Source: Defluviitoga tunisiensis
GTDB lineage: Bacteria; Thermotogota; Thermotogae; Petrotogales; Petrotogaceae
Length of the DNA stretch: 64,000 bases
Assembly: GCF_000953715.1 (NCBI RefSeq)
Contig: NZ_LN824141.1
Coordinates: forward strand, 124,001 to 188,000
Direction: 5' to 3'
Shown here: positions 28,343 to 37,663 of the stretch, in pieces
Layout: every line of letters begins with the position of its first letter
How positions within the stretch are numbered: the first letter of the stretch is position 1
Notes under the pieces: model-generated
Database searches by the model: none
What the model was told of the DNA's origin: nothing
The model's input: the letters and a program-made list of their open reading frames with translations, nothing else
Made by a program: the position numbers and the translations under genes

Positions 28343-28795
28343 GTTGATCTCAAAGTTATTTTCGTCCAAATTAATTTCTCCGTAATATCCGTCACAAAAA
28401 GCTCCTGGATTAACAAAAATCGTATTATTTATTAAAAATTTTTCTTGATAGTGAGAATGACCAAAGACAAGAACATCCAAATTTGTGTTAAAAAATTTAA
28501 TCAGTTTTTCAGCAATAGCATGTCCCGTTTGATGTCCATGTATTAATCCATAAGTTTTTCCATATAATTCTAACATTATTTTTTCTGATAATAGATTTTT
28601 AATATAAAAGTCGTCCATGTTACCATGGACGGCTTGTATTATAGGTTTCTGATTATTTAAAAAGTCTAACACTTCAATAGAAGTTATATCACCCGTTAAA
28701 AATATTTGATCATATATATCAAAATTGATTGCTCTTAATTCCTCTATAGAACATCGAGTTGGTATATGTAAATCACTTAACAGCAAAATCTTCAA
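28328..28795 (-). CDS. YfcE/MJ0936-type metallophosphoesterase
   Basis: 155 residues. The compact calcineurin-like fold is shown by DLH at 8-10 (SDLHIP), GDI, GNMDD, HGHQTGH and GHSHYQ, giving the full two-metal site. Family members hydrolyse phosphodiesters in vitro; physiological roles vary. TTG start with AGGGAAGG upstream. Its 3' end overlaps the end of the convergent alpha-2-macroglobulin gene by 15 nt, so both coding ends share bases and there is no room for a terminator. Transcribed alone; a repeat element lies upstream. Confidence 0.88.
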   Translation of the reverse strand: MKILLLSDLHIPTRCSIEELRAINFDIYDQIFLTGDITSIEVLDFLNNQKPIIQAVHGNMDDFYIKNLLSEKIMLELYGKTYGLIHGHQTGHAIAEKLIKFFNTNLDVLVFGHSHYQEKFLINNTIFVNPGAFCDGYYGEINLDENNFEINLLHI

Positions 28796-28924
28796 TTTAT
28801 ATCCTTCCCTATTAAAATCTTTCTACTCACTTTAAAAATTATGAAACTTATATTCTATGAATGTTTCACGTTTTATTTTTTTAAATACCTCCACAATTCT
28901 AATTTTGAACTATTGTTTGTTTCT

Positions 28925-28985
28925 TTTACTTTTTCATTACTTGTACCGAAGGAGGGAGGCCTCAGCCCTGATACTTTTAAAATTC
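28925..28985 (-). repeat. Dispersed intergenic element, copy C (inverted)
   Basis: Read on the minus strand it has an AGGGCTGAGGCCTCCCT hairpin, then CCTTCGGTACAAGTA and GAAAAAGTAAAAGAAA, matching the core of copy B in reverse orientation. It lies between the phosphoesterase and mtnA genes (28796-29084), a stretch otherwise empty and AT-rich. Confidence 0.6.
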
Positions 28986-29084
28986 AAAAACTAATTTTTA
29001 AATTTTGATTATTTTTGATATTTATACTATAGGTTGATATGAAAGGTCCTGACAACTAATTCTCATATTTTAGATTTTATCGTT

Positions 29085-30137
29085 TTATTTAAAAAGTTCA
29101 GGGATATTCTTATCATAAGGTTGTCTAACAACACCTTTTTCTGTAATTATCGCAGTAACTAAATCATGCGGTGTTACATCAAAAGCGGGATTATAAACAT
29201 CGACATCATCTCTTACTAATCTTGTTTTGTGGCAAAATCTTACTTCTTCTTTATTTCTTTCCTCAATAGGTATTAAATCACCGTTTTCTGTCTCAAGGTC
29301 TATAGTAGATAAAGGTGCCGCTACATAAAAAGGAATACCATGTTTTTTAGCCAAAACTGCAACAGAGTATGTTCCTATCTTATTTGCAAAATCGCCATTT
29401 CTTGCAATTCTATCTGCCCCAACTATTACTGCATTAATCTTCTGTTGCTTCATTACCCATCCTGCCATATTATCAGAAATAAGGGTCGTTCTAATACCAC
29501 TTTTCATTAGTTCCCATACCGTTAACCTTGCACCTTGAAGATAAGGACGAGTTTCATCAGCATAAACATGTATTCTTTTACCATTTTCAACTGCTGCTCT
29601 TATCACACCTAATGCAGTACCGTAATCAACAGTAGCAAGCGCTCCAGCGTTACAATGCGTTAGGACATTATCACCATCTTTTAAAAGCTTTTCTCCATTT
29701 CTACCAATTGCTTTATTAATTTCTATATCTTCATAGGCAATCTTCAGAGCCTCTATCTCCAAAATATCTACGATGGCTTTTATATCATTTAAATTAAAAT
29801 TGTCGTTCATTACCTGTTCCATTCGATTTAATGCCCAAAATAAATTTACAGCGGTTGGGCGCGTTTCAGCTAGTACTTTTTTCACATTTTTCATTTCCTG
29901 AAAAAATTTGTTTTTTTCAGTATACTGCTGATTTTGTTTAGCTCCTAACACATAACCAAAAGCAGCGCTTGCTCCAATTGCAGGAGCTCCTCTTACTACC
30001 ATATCTTTTATTGATTTGGCAACTTCTTGATAGGTTTTACACTCAACATAAATTTCTTCTAAAGGTAAAAATCTTTGGTCTATAAGAATTAAACTGTCAC
30101 CAGTCCATTCCATAGTCATAGTTTTAATTCTATTCAT
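29085..30137 (-). CDS. mtnA: S-methyl-5-thioribose-1-phosphate isomerase
   Basis: 350 residues. Converts methylthioribose-1-phosphate to methylthioribulose-1-phosphate in methionine salvage. Signatures are VVRGAPAIGASAAFGY (48-62), catalytic C162 in LTHCNAGALATVDYGTALG and D242 in VGADRIARNGDFANKIGT. The longer open frame upstream is rejected because AAGGAGG lies 9 nt before ATG 30137 and the protein then starts MNRIKTMTMEW as usual. Starts 16 nt after cheR. No other salvage gene (mtnK, mtnB) is nearby, so it may act on other 5-deoxyribose products as well. Confidence 0.95.
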   Translation of the reverse strand: MNRIKTMTMEWTGDSLILIDQRFLPLEEIYVECKTYQEVAKSIKDMVVRGAPAIGASAAFGYVLGAKQNQQYTEKNKFFQEMKNVKKVLAETRPTAVNLFWALNRMEQVMNDNFNLNDIKAIVDILEIEALKIAYEDIEINKAIGRNGEKLLKDGDNVLTHCNAGALATVDYGTALGVIRAAVENGKRIHVYADETRPYLQGARLTVWELMKSGIRTTLISDNMAGWVMKQQKINAVIVGADRIARNGDFANKIGTYSVAVLAKKHGIPFYVAAPLSTIDLETENGDLIPIEERNKEEVRFCHKTRLVRDDVDVYNPAFDVTPHDLVTAIITEKGVVRQPYDKNIPELFK

Positions 30138-30153
30138 TATTAAGTTTTCCTCC

Positions 30154-30966
30154 TTACTTCTTTTCTTTTTTGTAAAAAAATGGTGCAATAGACGAAAAAC
30201 CTATCTCCTTATAATTAAATATTCTTTCTGTCGATCCCACAAACAATATTCCACCAGGCTTTAAAGACTCATAAAATTTGCTATACAGTTTATCTTTAGC
30301 TTCTGTATCAAAATATATAACAACATTTCTGCATATAATTAGATCATAATCTTTATCAAATTTATCTAGAAGAAGATTTACCCTTTTAAAATTAACACTT
30401 TGTTTAATTCTTTCGCTAATTTCATATTTATCTTCGTTCAACTTTTTAAAATACTTTGATTTAATATTATCAGGTATATTCACTAAACTTTTGTCAGGAT
30501 ATATTCCTAGTTTTGCTTTTGAAAGTGCATCCTCATCGAAATCTCCAGCATGAATGGTACTAGAATGCAAGACCCCTAAAGTATCTAAAATAATAGCTAA
30601 TGTATAAGGTTCTTCTCCAGTAGAACAACCTGCACTCCAAGCTTTTAGTTTACCGTTATTTTCCTTAATCATTCCTGGCAAAATATTGTTTTTAAGAAAT
30701 TCCCATTTATCGGGATTGCGAAAAAACTCTGTAACATTTATTGTTAGCTTATTTAAAAACTCATCCCATTTTGTGGAATCTTTCTTAAGAAGTTCAAAAT
30801 ACTCTTTATAGGAGCCGAGGTTATATTTTTTAAGTAAAATATCGGTTCTTCTCCTCAACCTATGTTGCTTATAACCACGAAGATCTAAATTAAAATGTAT
30901 CATCAAGTTTTGTAAAAACAGTTCATAATCTTTATCATCAAACGGCGAAATATAATAATCATTCAT
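30154..30966 (-). CDS. cheR: CheR-type chemoreceptor glutamate methyltransferase
   Basis: 270 residues. N-terminal helical CheR domain (YKQHRLRRRTDILLKKYNLGSY) and a C-terminal SAM-binding fold (WSAGCSTGEEPYTLAIIL; DLIICRNVVIYFD; GGILFVGSTE). It methylates receptor glutamates for adaptation. Two ATGs lie 6 nt apart; 30966 is chosen because AGAGGG is 6 nt before it. It sits between a barrel-like secreted protein (19 nt) and mtnA (16 nt) in one transcript. Sharing a transcript with mtnA could tie a SAM-using gene to recycling of SAM by-products, which is inference. No other chemotaxis gene is in the window. Confidence 0.93.
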   Translation of the reverse strand: MNDYYISPFDDKDYELFLQNLMIHFNLDLRGYKQHRLRRRTDILLKKYNLGSYKEYFELLKKDSTKWDEFLNKLTINVTEFFRNPDKWEFLKNNILPGMIKENNGKLKAWSAGCSTGEEPYTLAIILDTLGVLHSSTIHAGDFDEDALSKAKLGIYPDKSLVNIPDNIKSKYFKKLNEDKYEISERIKQSVNFKRVNLLLDKFDKDYDLIICRNVVIYFDTEAKDKLYSKFYESLKPGGILFVGSTERIFNYKEIGFSSIAPFFYKKEKK

Positions 30967-30985
30967 CTGCATCCCTCTTACTAAA

Positions 30986-31765
30986 TTATTTTATAGTATG
31001 TGTATATAAATTAACGTAGAATGTAATTCCGATTCCAAGATTAGAATATGTTAGAAATAACGATTTGTTTATAGGAACTCTAAAATAAAAGTTTTTATCA
31101 TTTTTATCAAAAAAAACAGAGTTTACAGTAAGCTTTCCACTAGCTGAATTATATTCAAGCCGAAAATCTTTATTTAAAATATAAACCGAATCTAGAGATT
31201 TATTATTGAGAGAAAATAGCAAATCGCCGGCATGAAAAAAATATTGTAGTTTGTCTTGAAATCCAAATGATATTCCTAAACCATTGGGGGCTGACAGTGT
31301 TATTCCTACTTTTGATTGAGAAAAGTCCATCAAATTATTCCAATAAGAGACCGTTAAAAAATCCTCCCTAAAAATAATTCCAATATCAAGCCCATTAAAT
31401 GAAATATTAATATAATCATCTAATATCATCATAAATCCGGAATTATTTTCTATCAAAAAGAATGGATCTTTTCTTCCATTTGGATTACGATAAGAAATTT
31501 CAAAACCAGGCTGGGATAAATTGAAATAATTTACGATGTCTCCAATATCGCTGATATCGATATAATCATTGGCAAATTCAAAATCGTAATGAACTTTAGC
31601 TTCATAAATATCTTTCAACTTTAAATCAAAGATAAACTCGGTTTTTAAAGTGGGTGTAAAATCAGTTAAAATAGATACTTCTCCAGAAGAAGGAAAACAA
31701 AAAGAGCAAACAAAAACCACGAACAATGTAAAAATAACCACTATTTTGGAAGAAAGCTTACTCAT
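30986..31765 (-). CDS. Exported protein of unknown function, beta-rich
   Basis: 259 residues. Signal peptide (about 7-27, KIVVIFTLFVVFVCSFCFPSS). The mature part is strand-rich with alternating hydrophobic residues (YINISFNGLDIGIIFREDFLTVSYW, GITLSAPNGLGISFGF, LFLTYSNLGIGITFYVNLY) and ends in a strand, as in outer-membrane barrels. The family is not recognised. First gene of the transcript continuing to cheR and mtnA; AAGGGA ribosome site. Confidence 0.6.
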   Translation of the reverse strand: MSKLSSKIVVIFTLFVVFVCSFCFPSSGEVSILTDFTPTLKTEFIFDLKLKDIYEAKVHYDFEFANDYIDISDIGDIVNYFNLSQPGFEISYRNPNGRKDPFFLIENNSGFMMILDDYINISFNGLDIGIIFREDFLTVSYWNNLMDFSQSKVGITLSAPNGLGISFGFQDKLQYFFHAGDLLFSLNNKSLDSVYILNKDFRLEYNSASGKLTVNSVFFDKNDKNFYFRVPINKSLFLTYSNLGIGITFYVNLYTHTIK

Positions 31766-31805
31766 TATTTTCCCTTCTTTGCAAAAAAGATAAATTATAA
31801 ATAGA

Positions 31806-31830
31806 GATAGGGGCCTTACGGTCCCTATTA
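31806..31830 (-). terminator. Weak terminator-like hairpin after yebC
   Basis: TAGGGGCC (31808-31815) faces GGTCCCTA (31820-31827) around TTAC. On the minus strand one pair is an A-C mismatch and the following tail is only partly T. Confidence 0.45.
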
Positions 31831-31854
31831 TAATATTCTCTAAAATCTTAGAAA

Positions 31855-32610
31855 TTATAGATTAGCAGCTAAACGCTCCATAACTTCATCATCAATATCG
31901 TAATTTCCGTATACATCCTGAACGTCATCCATCTCATCAAGTGCATCCAACAATTTAAGTATCTTTTCTGCGTCTTCATCGGAAACTTTAACTGTAGTTT
32001 TTGGCAAGTATGTTAATTGTTCATTAACAGTATATCCTGCTTCTTTTAAAGCATTTCTTACTGAAGTGAGATTTTCTGGCGAGGTTATAATTTCAATAGG
32101 ATCCGTCTCCTCATCAATATCTTCAGCACCTGCTTCAATAGCTAAAAGCAACAACTCTTCAAGGTCATCTACTTCCTCTTTAGGTACAGTAAGCAACCCT
32201 TTTCGCTCGAAATTCCACGCTACTGAACCAGATTCTGCTAAAGTACCTCCATGCTTTGACAAAGTATGACGTATTTCTTGAGCAGTTCTATTTTTATTGT
32301 CAGTAACTACAGAGATAAGTAAAGCCACGCCTCCTGGGGCATATGCTTCATACATAATTTCAAAGAGTTCTTCTCCCGAAGACTCTCCGGTACCTTTTTT
32401 TATAGCGGCCTCTATTTTATCTTTTGGCATATTAGCAGCCTTTGCATTTTCTATAGCTGTTCTTAGTCTTGGATTCGATTCAGGATCTCCTCCTCCTTCT
32501 CTAGCTGCTATAGTAAGTTCTCTTATAAGCTTCGTGAACATTTTAGACCTTTTTGCATCTTGAACAGTCTTTCTAGCTTTGATATTTGCCCATTTATTGT
32601 GTCCAGACAT
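31855..32610 (-). CDS. yebC: YebC/PmpR-family protein
   Basis: 251 residues. The diagnostic start [14 protein letters not shown] is followed by [32 protein letters not shown]-type sequence and [14 protein letters not shown], with the acidic C-terminal domain ending in [13 protein letters not shown]. Older work calls members DNA-binding regulators; recent work implicates the family in relieving ribosome stalling at polyproline stretches. ATG 32610 is 9 nt after AGGAGG; a TTG three codons upstream is too close to that site. Monocistronic. Confidence 0.93.
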   Translation of the reverse strand: MSGHNKWANIKARKTVQDAKRSKMFTKLIRELTIAAREGGGDPESNPRLRTAIENAKAANMPKDKIEAAIKKGTGESSGEELFEIMYEAYAPGGVALLISVVTDNKNRTAQEIRHTLSKHGGTLAESGSVAWNFERKGLLTVPKEEVDDLEELLLLAIEAGAEDIDEETDPIEIITSPENLTSVRNALKEAGYTVNEQLTYLPKTTVKVSDEDAEKILKLLDALDEMDDVQDVYGNYDIDDEVMERLAANL

Positions 32611-33054
32611 AATATTCAACCTCCTAAAATTGTTTAAATATTTAGATAGATTTTTGACAACAGTTCATTAAAATAACCGATATTATATTTAAACTCTATT
32701 ATGTATATTATTTATCACATACAAAGAATGAGGCACGGCTCACAGCCTCCAAAATCCGCAATTTCATTTTTTACTTATTCTTTTTCAACTATAATAAAAT
32801 TAAATATAAATTATTCTAACATTTTTTTGTAAGAAATTCAATATACTTTTATATTTATTTACTAAAGTATTTGCTATTTCTCTAATATTTTATCATATCT
32901 TAAGGATTTTCAAGAATTATTTAGATTCTTCATTTTATTATGTGATATGATATTATGAAAAAAATTTTTTACAAGAACTGTTTAAGTTATAATCACAAAA
33001 TAGAATCTTAAAAAACAAATGAGTTAAAGCACAGAAAATATGGAGGTGTAAATC
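32611..33054. other. Divergent intergenic region (yebC / penicillin-binding protein)
   Basis: AT-rich with no gene. A GC-rich patch at 32728-32757 (GAGGCACGGCTCACAGCCTC) faintly recalls the dispersed repeat core. A TATAAT at 32988-32993 is the likeliest -10 for the penicillin-binding protein gene, but no convincing -35 is at proper spacing. Confidence 0.45.
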
Positions 33055-35151
33055 ATAAAAAGTTATATACTCGGATTGGCAATAGGTTTATTAGCCTTTT
33101 TTATTTTATTTTCTTATGTTAATACTTTTTACAACAATACTATGTCAATCTTTCTTGTTAATTCGGATTACAACACTTATTTATTTAATAATAATCAATT
33201 CATTCTGCCAACAAAATATAAATATGTAAAGTTGGAAGATATTCCAACCGAACTAATATATAGTCTTTTATGGTCTGAAGATAGAGAATTCTTTGAACAC
33301 AATGGAATAAACATTAAAGCTTTAACAAGAGCCGCATTAATAAATATTAGACATTTATCTATTGTTCAAGGTGGTAGCACAATCACTCAGCAACTCTCTA
33401 AAACTGTCTACCTAAGTAATGAAAGAAATGTTAAAAGAAAAATAATGGATATGATGTTGGCTTTTTTCTTGGAACGTTCTTACACAAAAGAAGAGATATT
33501 AGAAGCATATCTTAATAGTGTATATCTAGGTAATGATATTTCAGGAATAGGAGCAGCTGCTCAAAGATATTTTGGAAAAGATGTCCAAGACCTTTCAACA
33601 GAAGAAATTCTGGTACTAGTAGGAATAATAAATGGACCAGAAATTTATAATCCCTATAAATATCCTGATAGGGCAAAATCTCAGGCAGAAATATTATTAT
33701 ATTCTTTGCCAGACAACTTTTTCTCTCTACAAACTAGAGAGGACATAGATAAGAAAATACATGAACTCATCTTTTATCCACAATCTTATAATGAAAGATA
33801 TTTAAATTTAATATATAGGGTTAAGCAAGAAGAAGAATTAATTGGTTTAAAAGGTGGAGGATATACAATCAAAACTACATACAACAAAAATCTTTTTGAC
33901 TCAGTAACTTTAGATGAAAATTCATCTGCTATTGTGCTAAATAATAAAACCGGTGAAATACTAAGCTTTTGGGGCGGAGAATATACAGTGTTTTATTCTA
34001 ATCAACAGATAGGTTCGAGTATAAAACCATTTTACTATATATTAGCGCTTGAAAAAGGATACGACGTAAACACTGTATTACCAGATTATTCTATGAAATT
34101 TGGAGATTGGGCACCTCAAAACTATGATAAAACTTATAGAGGTAGTGTAACTTTGAAAGAAGCCCTTGTAAATTCAATAAATATTCCATCTATATATTTA
34201 GCAATGCATATAGATATTTCTCCACAACAATCTATAGATACTATTAAAGATTTCCTTTTAAATGAATTAGGCATTCAAGGAGTATATCCAAACGATTTGA
34301 CTCTCTCATTAGGAACCTTAGAAACAAGTCCTTATGAATTAGCTAAAGCTTATTCGATTTTTCCTAATTATGGAATCATTCCTTCAACTTACACAATTTC
34401 TGAGGTATACGACAGAAAAGGTAATTTAATATATAAACGATACCCGCAAATTGAAAGGAAAGTTAAATCCATTTCAAATAAGTCTTACAGTATTATGAAT
34501 TCTATGCTCAGAGAAGTTGTAACAAACGGAACAGGAAAGAGGGCAAATATTCCTGACTTAGATTTACACGGAAAAACTGGTACCTCTGATACATCTGCAT
34601 GGTTTGTTGGTTTTACAGGAGGTCATGTTTTTTCAGTATTAGTTGAAGGAGAAGATATATTATCTTCTACTTCAGCTGTTCCAATAAGTAAAGACATTGC
34701 CACTTCTTTATTATACCTTAGTTCTTCAAAAGAAGTTCCTGTATACATCTCGTTGGATACAACTGAAAAGAAAGACTCTTTTTTTGATGCACCAATCGAA
34801 TTTATATCTAAAGGTAAAAATGTCATAGAATTTTTAAACTCAATAAAATATGAATTACCTATCAATGAATTAAAAAGAAAGATAAATGAAGCTATAAATG
34901 TGATAGAATATATATACCCTGATATTGTTATTTCAGTTAGAAAATGGGAAGAGGAAAACTTAATTGATTTCTTGGAAGATCCTGTTGCTTTCATACAAAA
35001 TGGTTTCGATCTAGATACATATTTAAGTGAACTAACAATTAATGAAACTAACATTTCAAAGTTAAAAAAGGCTTATGTTCAGTTACTATACATCTATCCA
35101 GATCAAGCACTTATAGTTGAAAAATTTTTAAAAGAGAACGGATTATTTTGA
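33055..35151 (+). CDS. Class A penicillin-binding protein (PBP1-type), probable AUA start
   Basis: 698 residues if read from ATA 33055. One N-terminal membrane helix, a GT51 glycosyltransferase domain (catalytic E75 in SEDREFFEHNG; GGSTITQQLSK; RKIMDMMLAFFLE), and a transpeptidase domain with S321-S-I-K324, S374-I-N376 and K507-T-G509. It polymerises and cross-links peptidoglycan. The only Shine-Dalgarno site (GGAGGTG, 33042-33048) is 6-8 nt before ATA 33055. The alternative TTG 33076 has none, and starting there would remove the charged residue before the membrane helix. About 120 residues follow the KTG region as a short helical tail. Possible partner of the alpha-2-macroglobulin upstream. 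Confidence 0.9.
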   Translation: MKSYILGLAIGLLAFFILFSYVNTFYNNTMSIFLVNSDYNTYLFNNNQFILPTKYKYVKLEDIPTELIYSLLWSEDREFFEHNGINIKALTRAALINIRHLSIVQGGSTITQQLSKTVYLSNERNVKRKIMDMMLAFFLERSYTKEEILEAYLNSVYLGNDISGIGAAAQRYFGKDVQDLSTEEILVLVGIINGPEIYNPYKYPDRAKSQAEILLYSLPDNFFSLQTREDIDKKIHELIFYPQSYNERYLNLIYRVKQEEELIGLKGGGYTIKTTYNKNLFDSVTLDENSSAIVLNNKTGEILSFWGGEYTVFYSNQQIGSSIKPFYYILALEKGYDVNTVLPDYSMKFGDWAPQNYDKTYRGSVTLKEALVNSINIPSIYLAMHIDISPQQSIDTIKDFLLNELGIQGVYPNDLTLSLGTLETSPYELAKAYSIFPNYGIIPSTYTISEVYDRKGNLIYKRYPQIERKVKSISNKSYSIMNSMLREVVTNGTGKRANIPDLDLHGKTGTSDTSAWFVGFTGGHVFSVLVEGEDILSSTSAVPISKDIATSLLYLSSSKEVPVYISLDTTEKKDSFFDAPIEFISKGKNVIEFLNSIKYELPINELKRKINEAINVIEYIYPDIVISVRKWEEENLIDFLEDPVAFIQNGFDLDTYLSELTINETNISKLKKAYVQLLYIYPDQALIVEKFLKENGLF

Positions 35152-35255
35152 TTTTTATAAAAATTTACAATACTTTAATATCTTCAAATAAATTTAATGG
35201 TAGAATTACCAAATAGATTTTATGTGTTTATTTTTTATATCAAACTATTTGTATT

Positions 35256-35283
35256 TTGTAAGCCATCAAATATCTAATATAAT
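35256..35283 (+). promoter_or_regulatory. Promoter of the rplU operon
   Basis: TTGTAA (35256-35261), 16-nt spacer, TATAAT (35278-35283), immediately repeated as a second TATAAT (35283-35288). It lies only 13 nt before the SD. Confidence 0.65.
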
Positions 35284-35307
35284 ATAATAGAATCAGGAGG
35301 TGTACCT

Positions 35308-35622
35308 GTGTACGCTATTGTTGATTTTGCTGGAAAACAGTATAAAGTAGAAAAAGATCAGGTAATATATACAGAAAAGGTCAAAAATGTTGAGCCTGGT
35401 AATGATCTTATCCTTGATAAAGTCATCATGATAAAAAAAGATGATGAAGTTAAGACTGGTGCTCCTTATGTGGAAGGAGCGAAGGTAGTAACTGAAGTAG
35501 TAGAACATGGTAAAGACAGAAAAATCCACATAATAAAATTCAAAGGAAGAAAAAACTATAGAAGAAAAATGGGTCACAGACAGCAGTATACTGCCCTAAA
35601 AGTTAAAGATATTCAAGGGTAA
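35308..35622 (+). CDS. rplU: 50S ribosomal protein L21
   Basis: 104 residues, normal length. Starts [18 protein letters not shown] and contains the family end motif [17 protein letters not shown] start 4-5 nt after AGGAGGTG. L21 contacts 23S rRNA together with L20. First gene of the operon rplU-prp-rpmA-ribU-rplM-rpsI; the protease gene follows after 10 nt. Confidence 0.97.
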   Translation: MYAIVDFAGKQYKVEKDQVIYTEKVKNVEPGNDLILDKVIMIKKDDEVKTGAPYVEGAKVVTEVVEHGKDRKIHIIKFKGRKNYRRKMGHRQQYTALKVKDIQG

Positions 35623-35632
35623 CATTATAACA

Positions 35633-35929
35633 ATGATTAAAGTAACTTATCAAAACAAAGATTATCCACAAATAGAAATCAAAGGACATTCTTCTTACTC
35701 ATTGGCCGGAACTGATATAGTATGTAGTGCTGTAAGCGTTCTCACACAATTTGTGGCAGAAATACTAAAAAATGAAGGATTAGGAGATTACAAAAAAAAA
35801 GAAGGTTATCTTTTGATTAAAGTTACAGAAAAAAGTGAAATATCTGACTTGTTGTTTCAATATTTAATTGAAAGTCTTTTAAGTATTTCGAAGGATTACC
35901 CTAAAAATCTTAAAGTGGAGGTAAGATAA
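35633..35929 (+). CDS. prp: Ribosomal-processing cysteine protease Prp
   Basis: 98 residues. Catalytic pair H19 (KGHSSYSLAGTDIV) and C31 (VCSAVS), the conserved GHxxY...GxDIVCxAVS signature. Prp removes the N-terminal extension of ribosomal protein L27, and its gene sits between rplU and rpmA wherever that extension exists. Here too, L27 encoded 4 nt downstream carries the extension. The ribosome site is weak (AAGGG in the rplU stop region), suggesting low expression relative to its substrate. Confidence 0.93.
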   Translation: MIKVTYQNKDYPQIEIKGHSSYSLAGTDIVCSAVSVLTQFVAEILKNEGLGDYKKKEGYLLIKVTEKSEISDLLFQYLIESLLSISKDYPKNLKVEVR

Positions 35930-35932
35930 AAA

Positions 35933-36211
35933 ATGACATTCGATCTTCAATTATTTGCAACTAAAAAACGTGGCGATCAAAACAAAAAGGATAGTAATCC
36001 TAAATATTTAGGAATTAAAGCTCATGAGGGTAATAAAATATCTGCAGGTTCTATAATAGTAAGACAGAGAGGTACAAAAATACACCCTGGTGAAAATGTT
36101 GGTATGGGCAGAGATTTCACAATATATTCAAAAGTTGATGGATACGTTAAATTTGAAACCAAAAACAACAGAAAATTTGTCAGTGTTTATGAAACTGAAA
36201 GAGTGAACTAA
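35933..36211 (+). CDS. rpmA: 50S ribosomal protein L27 with cleavable N-terminal extension
   Basis: 92 residues. Begins [22 protein letters not shown]. The first nine residues match the Prp cleavage sequence known from Firmicutes (LQFFA/S), so the mature protein should start at T10. L27 places its flexible N-terminus in the peptidyl transferase centre, so unprocessed protein would interfere with function. GGAGG is 11 nt before the ATG. Confidence 0.96.
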   Translation: MTFDLQLFATKKRGDQNKKDSNPKYLGIKAHEGNKISAGSIIVRQRGTKIHPGENVGMGRDFTIYSKVDGYVKFETKNNRKFVSVYETERVN

Positions 36212-36213
36212 GC

Positions 36214-36768
36214 ATGAATAGTAGAAAAGTGGCAGTCGTTGGTATCTTTGGGGCTCTGGCTTTTTTATTAACATTCATAGAATTTCCAATAATCCCTCTG
36301 TTACCTTTTCTCAAATTTGACCCTAGTGATTGTATGGTTTTTTTGGTAACTTTAATTTATGGTTTTTTTCCTGGTCTTTTTACATTATTAATCAAAAATT
36401 TTTTGTTTATTTTCCGATCAGGCGAGGGTGGACTAATAGGAATTCTAATGAATATATTAGCAGGGACGGTTTTTATTTTCTTCCTAACCACTTTAAGAAA
36501 GCTAAAAATTAATGTTTGGGTCAATTACATTATAAGTAGTCTAATTACCGGAGTTGTCGCTTTTCTATTAAATTATTATATTGCTATTCCTATTTTTACA
36601 AATCAACCAACGCTTCAATTTGTACAAAACATTGGAATAAGTGTTCAAATATTTTTTTATTTAGTGTTACTTTTTAATTTTATAAAATTTTTTACAAACT
36701 CTTTTGTATCGCATTTACTTGTAAAAAAAACTAGAATTGAAAACTTTATTAAAGAAAAGGCAAAGTAA
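36214..36768 (+). CDS. ribU: ECF transporter substrate-binding subunit, riboflavin type
   Basis: 184 residues, six hydrophobic segments. The sequence [19 protein letters not shown] is characteristic of the RibU family, in which this loop lines the riboflavin site. It works with a shared EcfA-A'-T energising module encoded elsewhere. Starts 2 nt after rpmA. A vitamin transporter within a ribosomal protein operon is unusual in general but, as I recall, matches the order in Thermotoga. Specificity for riboflavin rather than another vitamin is inferred. Confidence 0.82.
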   Translation: MNSRKVAVVGIFGALAFLLTFIEFPIIPLLPFLKFDPSDCMVFLVTLIYGFFPGLFTLLIKNFLFIFRSGEGGLIGILMNILAGTVFIFFLTTLRKLKINVWVNYIISSLITGVVAFLLNYYIAIPIFTNQPTLQFVQNIGISVQIFFYLVLLFNFIKFFTNSFVSHLLVKKTRIENFIKEKAK

Positions 36769-36781
36769 GGAGGTTTTTAAA

Positions 36782-37237
36782 TTGAATTCTAAACTTGTTC
36801 AACCATCCTATAGTGCAAAAAAAGGAGAAATTACTAGAGAATGGTATATAGTTGATGCTGAGGGCCAAACCTTGGGAAGATTAGCGTCAAAAGTAGCAAA
36901 GATTCTTCAAGGAAAACATAAACCTATTTATACCCCACATATTGATACAGGTGACTTTGTTATTATAATCAATGCCGAAAAAATAAATGTTACTGGTGAC
37001 AAGGCAAATACCAAAGTATATAGAAATCACAGTGGATATCCAGGTGGTTTAAAAGAAATAAGTTACAAAAGGCTTTTAGAGAAACAGCCAGAACAAATAA
37101 TTAAATATGCTATAAAAGGAATGATGCCTAAGACAATATTAGGAAAACAAATGTTGAAAAAATTGAAAGTGTATGCTGGTCCTAATCATCCGCATCAAGC
37201 TCAAAAACCTAAAGAAATCGATTTAGAAAAAATCTAA
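36782..37237 (+). CDS. rplM: 50S ribosomal protein L13
   Basis: 151 residues from the TTG at 36782, which is 8 nt after AAGGAGG; an ATG 45 nt upstream lies inside ribU and is rejected. Motifs: [40 protein letters not shown] and the closing [13 protein letters not shown]. An early assembly protein of the large subunit. Followed after 18 nt by rpsI, the classic L13-S9 pair. Confidence 0.97.
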   Translation: MNSKLVQPSYSAKKGEITREWYIVDAEGQTLGRLASKVAKILQGKHKPIYTPHIDTGDFVIIINAEKINVTGDKANTKVYRNHSGYPGGLKEISYKRLLEKQPEQIIKYAIKGMMPKTILGKQMLKKLKVYAGPNHPHQAQKPKEIDLEKI

Positions 37238-37255
37238 TAGGAGGTTATTTGAATA

Positions 37256-37663
37256 ATGGCACAACTAGTTGAATATTACGGAACTGGTAAAAGAAAAACT
37301 GCTGTTGCTAGGGTATATTTACGACCGGGAAACGGCAAAGTAAAAGTGAATGGAAAGGATTATAACAACTTAGCTGAATATCTAAGAGGTAATGATGTTT
37401 GGGTATTACATGCTTTAAAACCTTTAGAAGTAACAGATTTAAATGGCCAATTTGATCTAATAATTAGAGTTAATGGTGGCGGATTAAGCGGTCAAGCTGG
37501 TGCTATAAGACTAGGAATAGCAAGAGCTCTACTTCAATATGATGAATCCCTAAGGCCTATCCTCAAGAAAGAGGGTTTATTGACAAGAGATCCAAGAGAA
37601 GTAGAAAGAAAGAAATATGGACTCAAAAAAGCGAGAAAAAGCCCACAATTTTCAAAAAGATAA
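37256..37663 (+). CDS. rpsI: 30S ribosomal protein S9
   Basis: 135 residues. Motifs [43 protein letters not shown] and the C-terminal tail RKSPQFSKR that reaches the P-site tRNA. Last ribosomal gene before a 79-nt gap that leads to dnaG. I see no clear terminator in that gap, so readthrough into dnaG-rpoD is possible. Confidence 0.97.
   Translation: MAQLVEYYGTGKRKTAVARVYLRPGNGKVKVNGKDYNNLAEYLRGNDVWVLHALKPLEVTDLNGQFDLIIRVNGGGLSGQAGAIRLGIARALLQYDESLRPILKKEGLLTRDPREVERKKYGLKKARKSPQFSKR

Noticed and set aside
32728-32757. Fifth copy of the dispersed repeat before the penicillin-binding protein gene
   Set aside because: Only a short GC-rich patch is similar; the flanking blocks and second hairpin are missing. 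The same applies to 16960-16985.
35199-35216. TGGTA-GAAT-TACCA hairpin after the penicillin-binding protein gene as a terminator
   Set aside because: Only 5 bp and no T-run.
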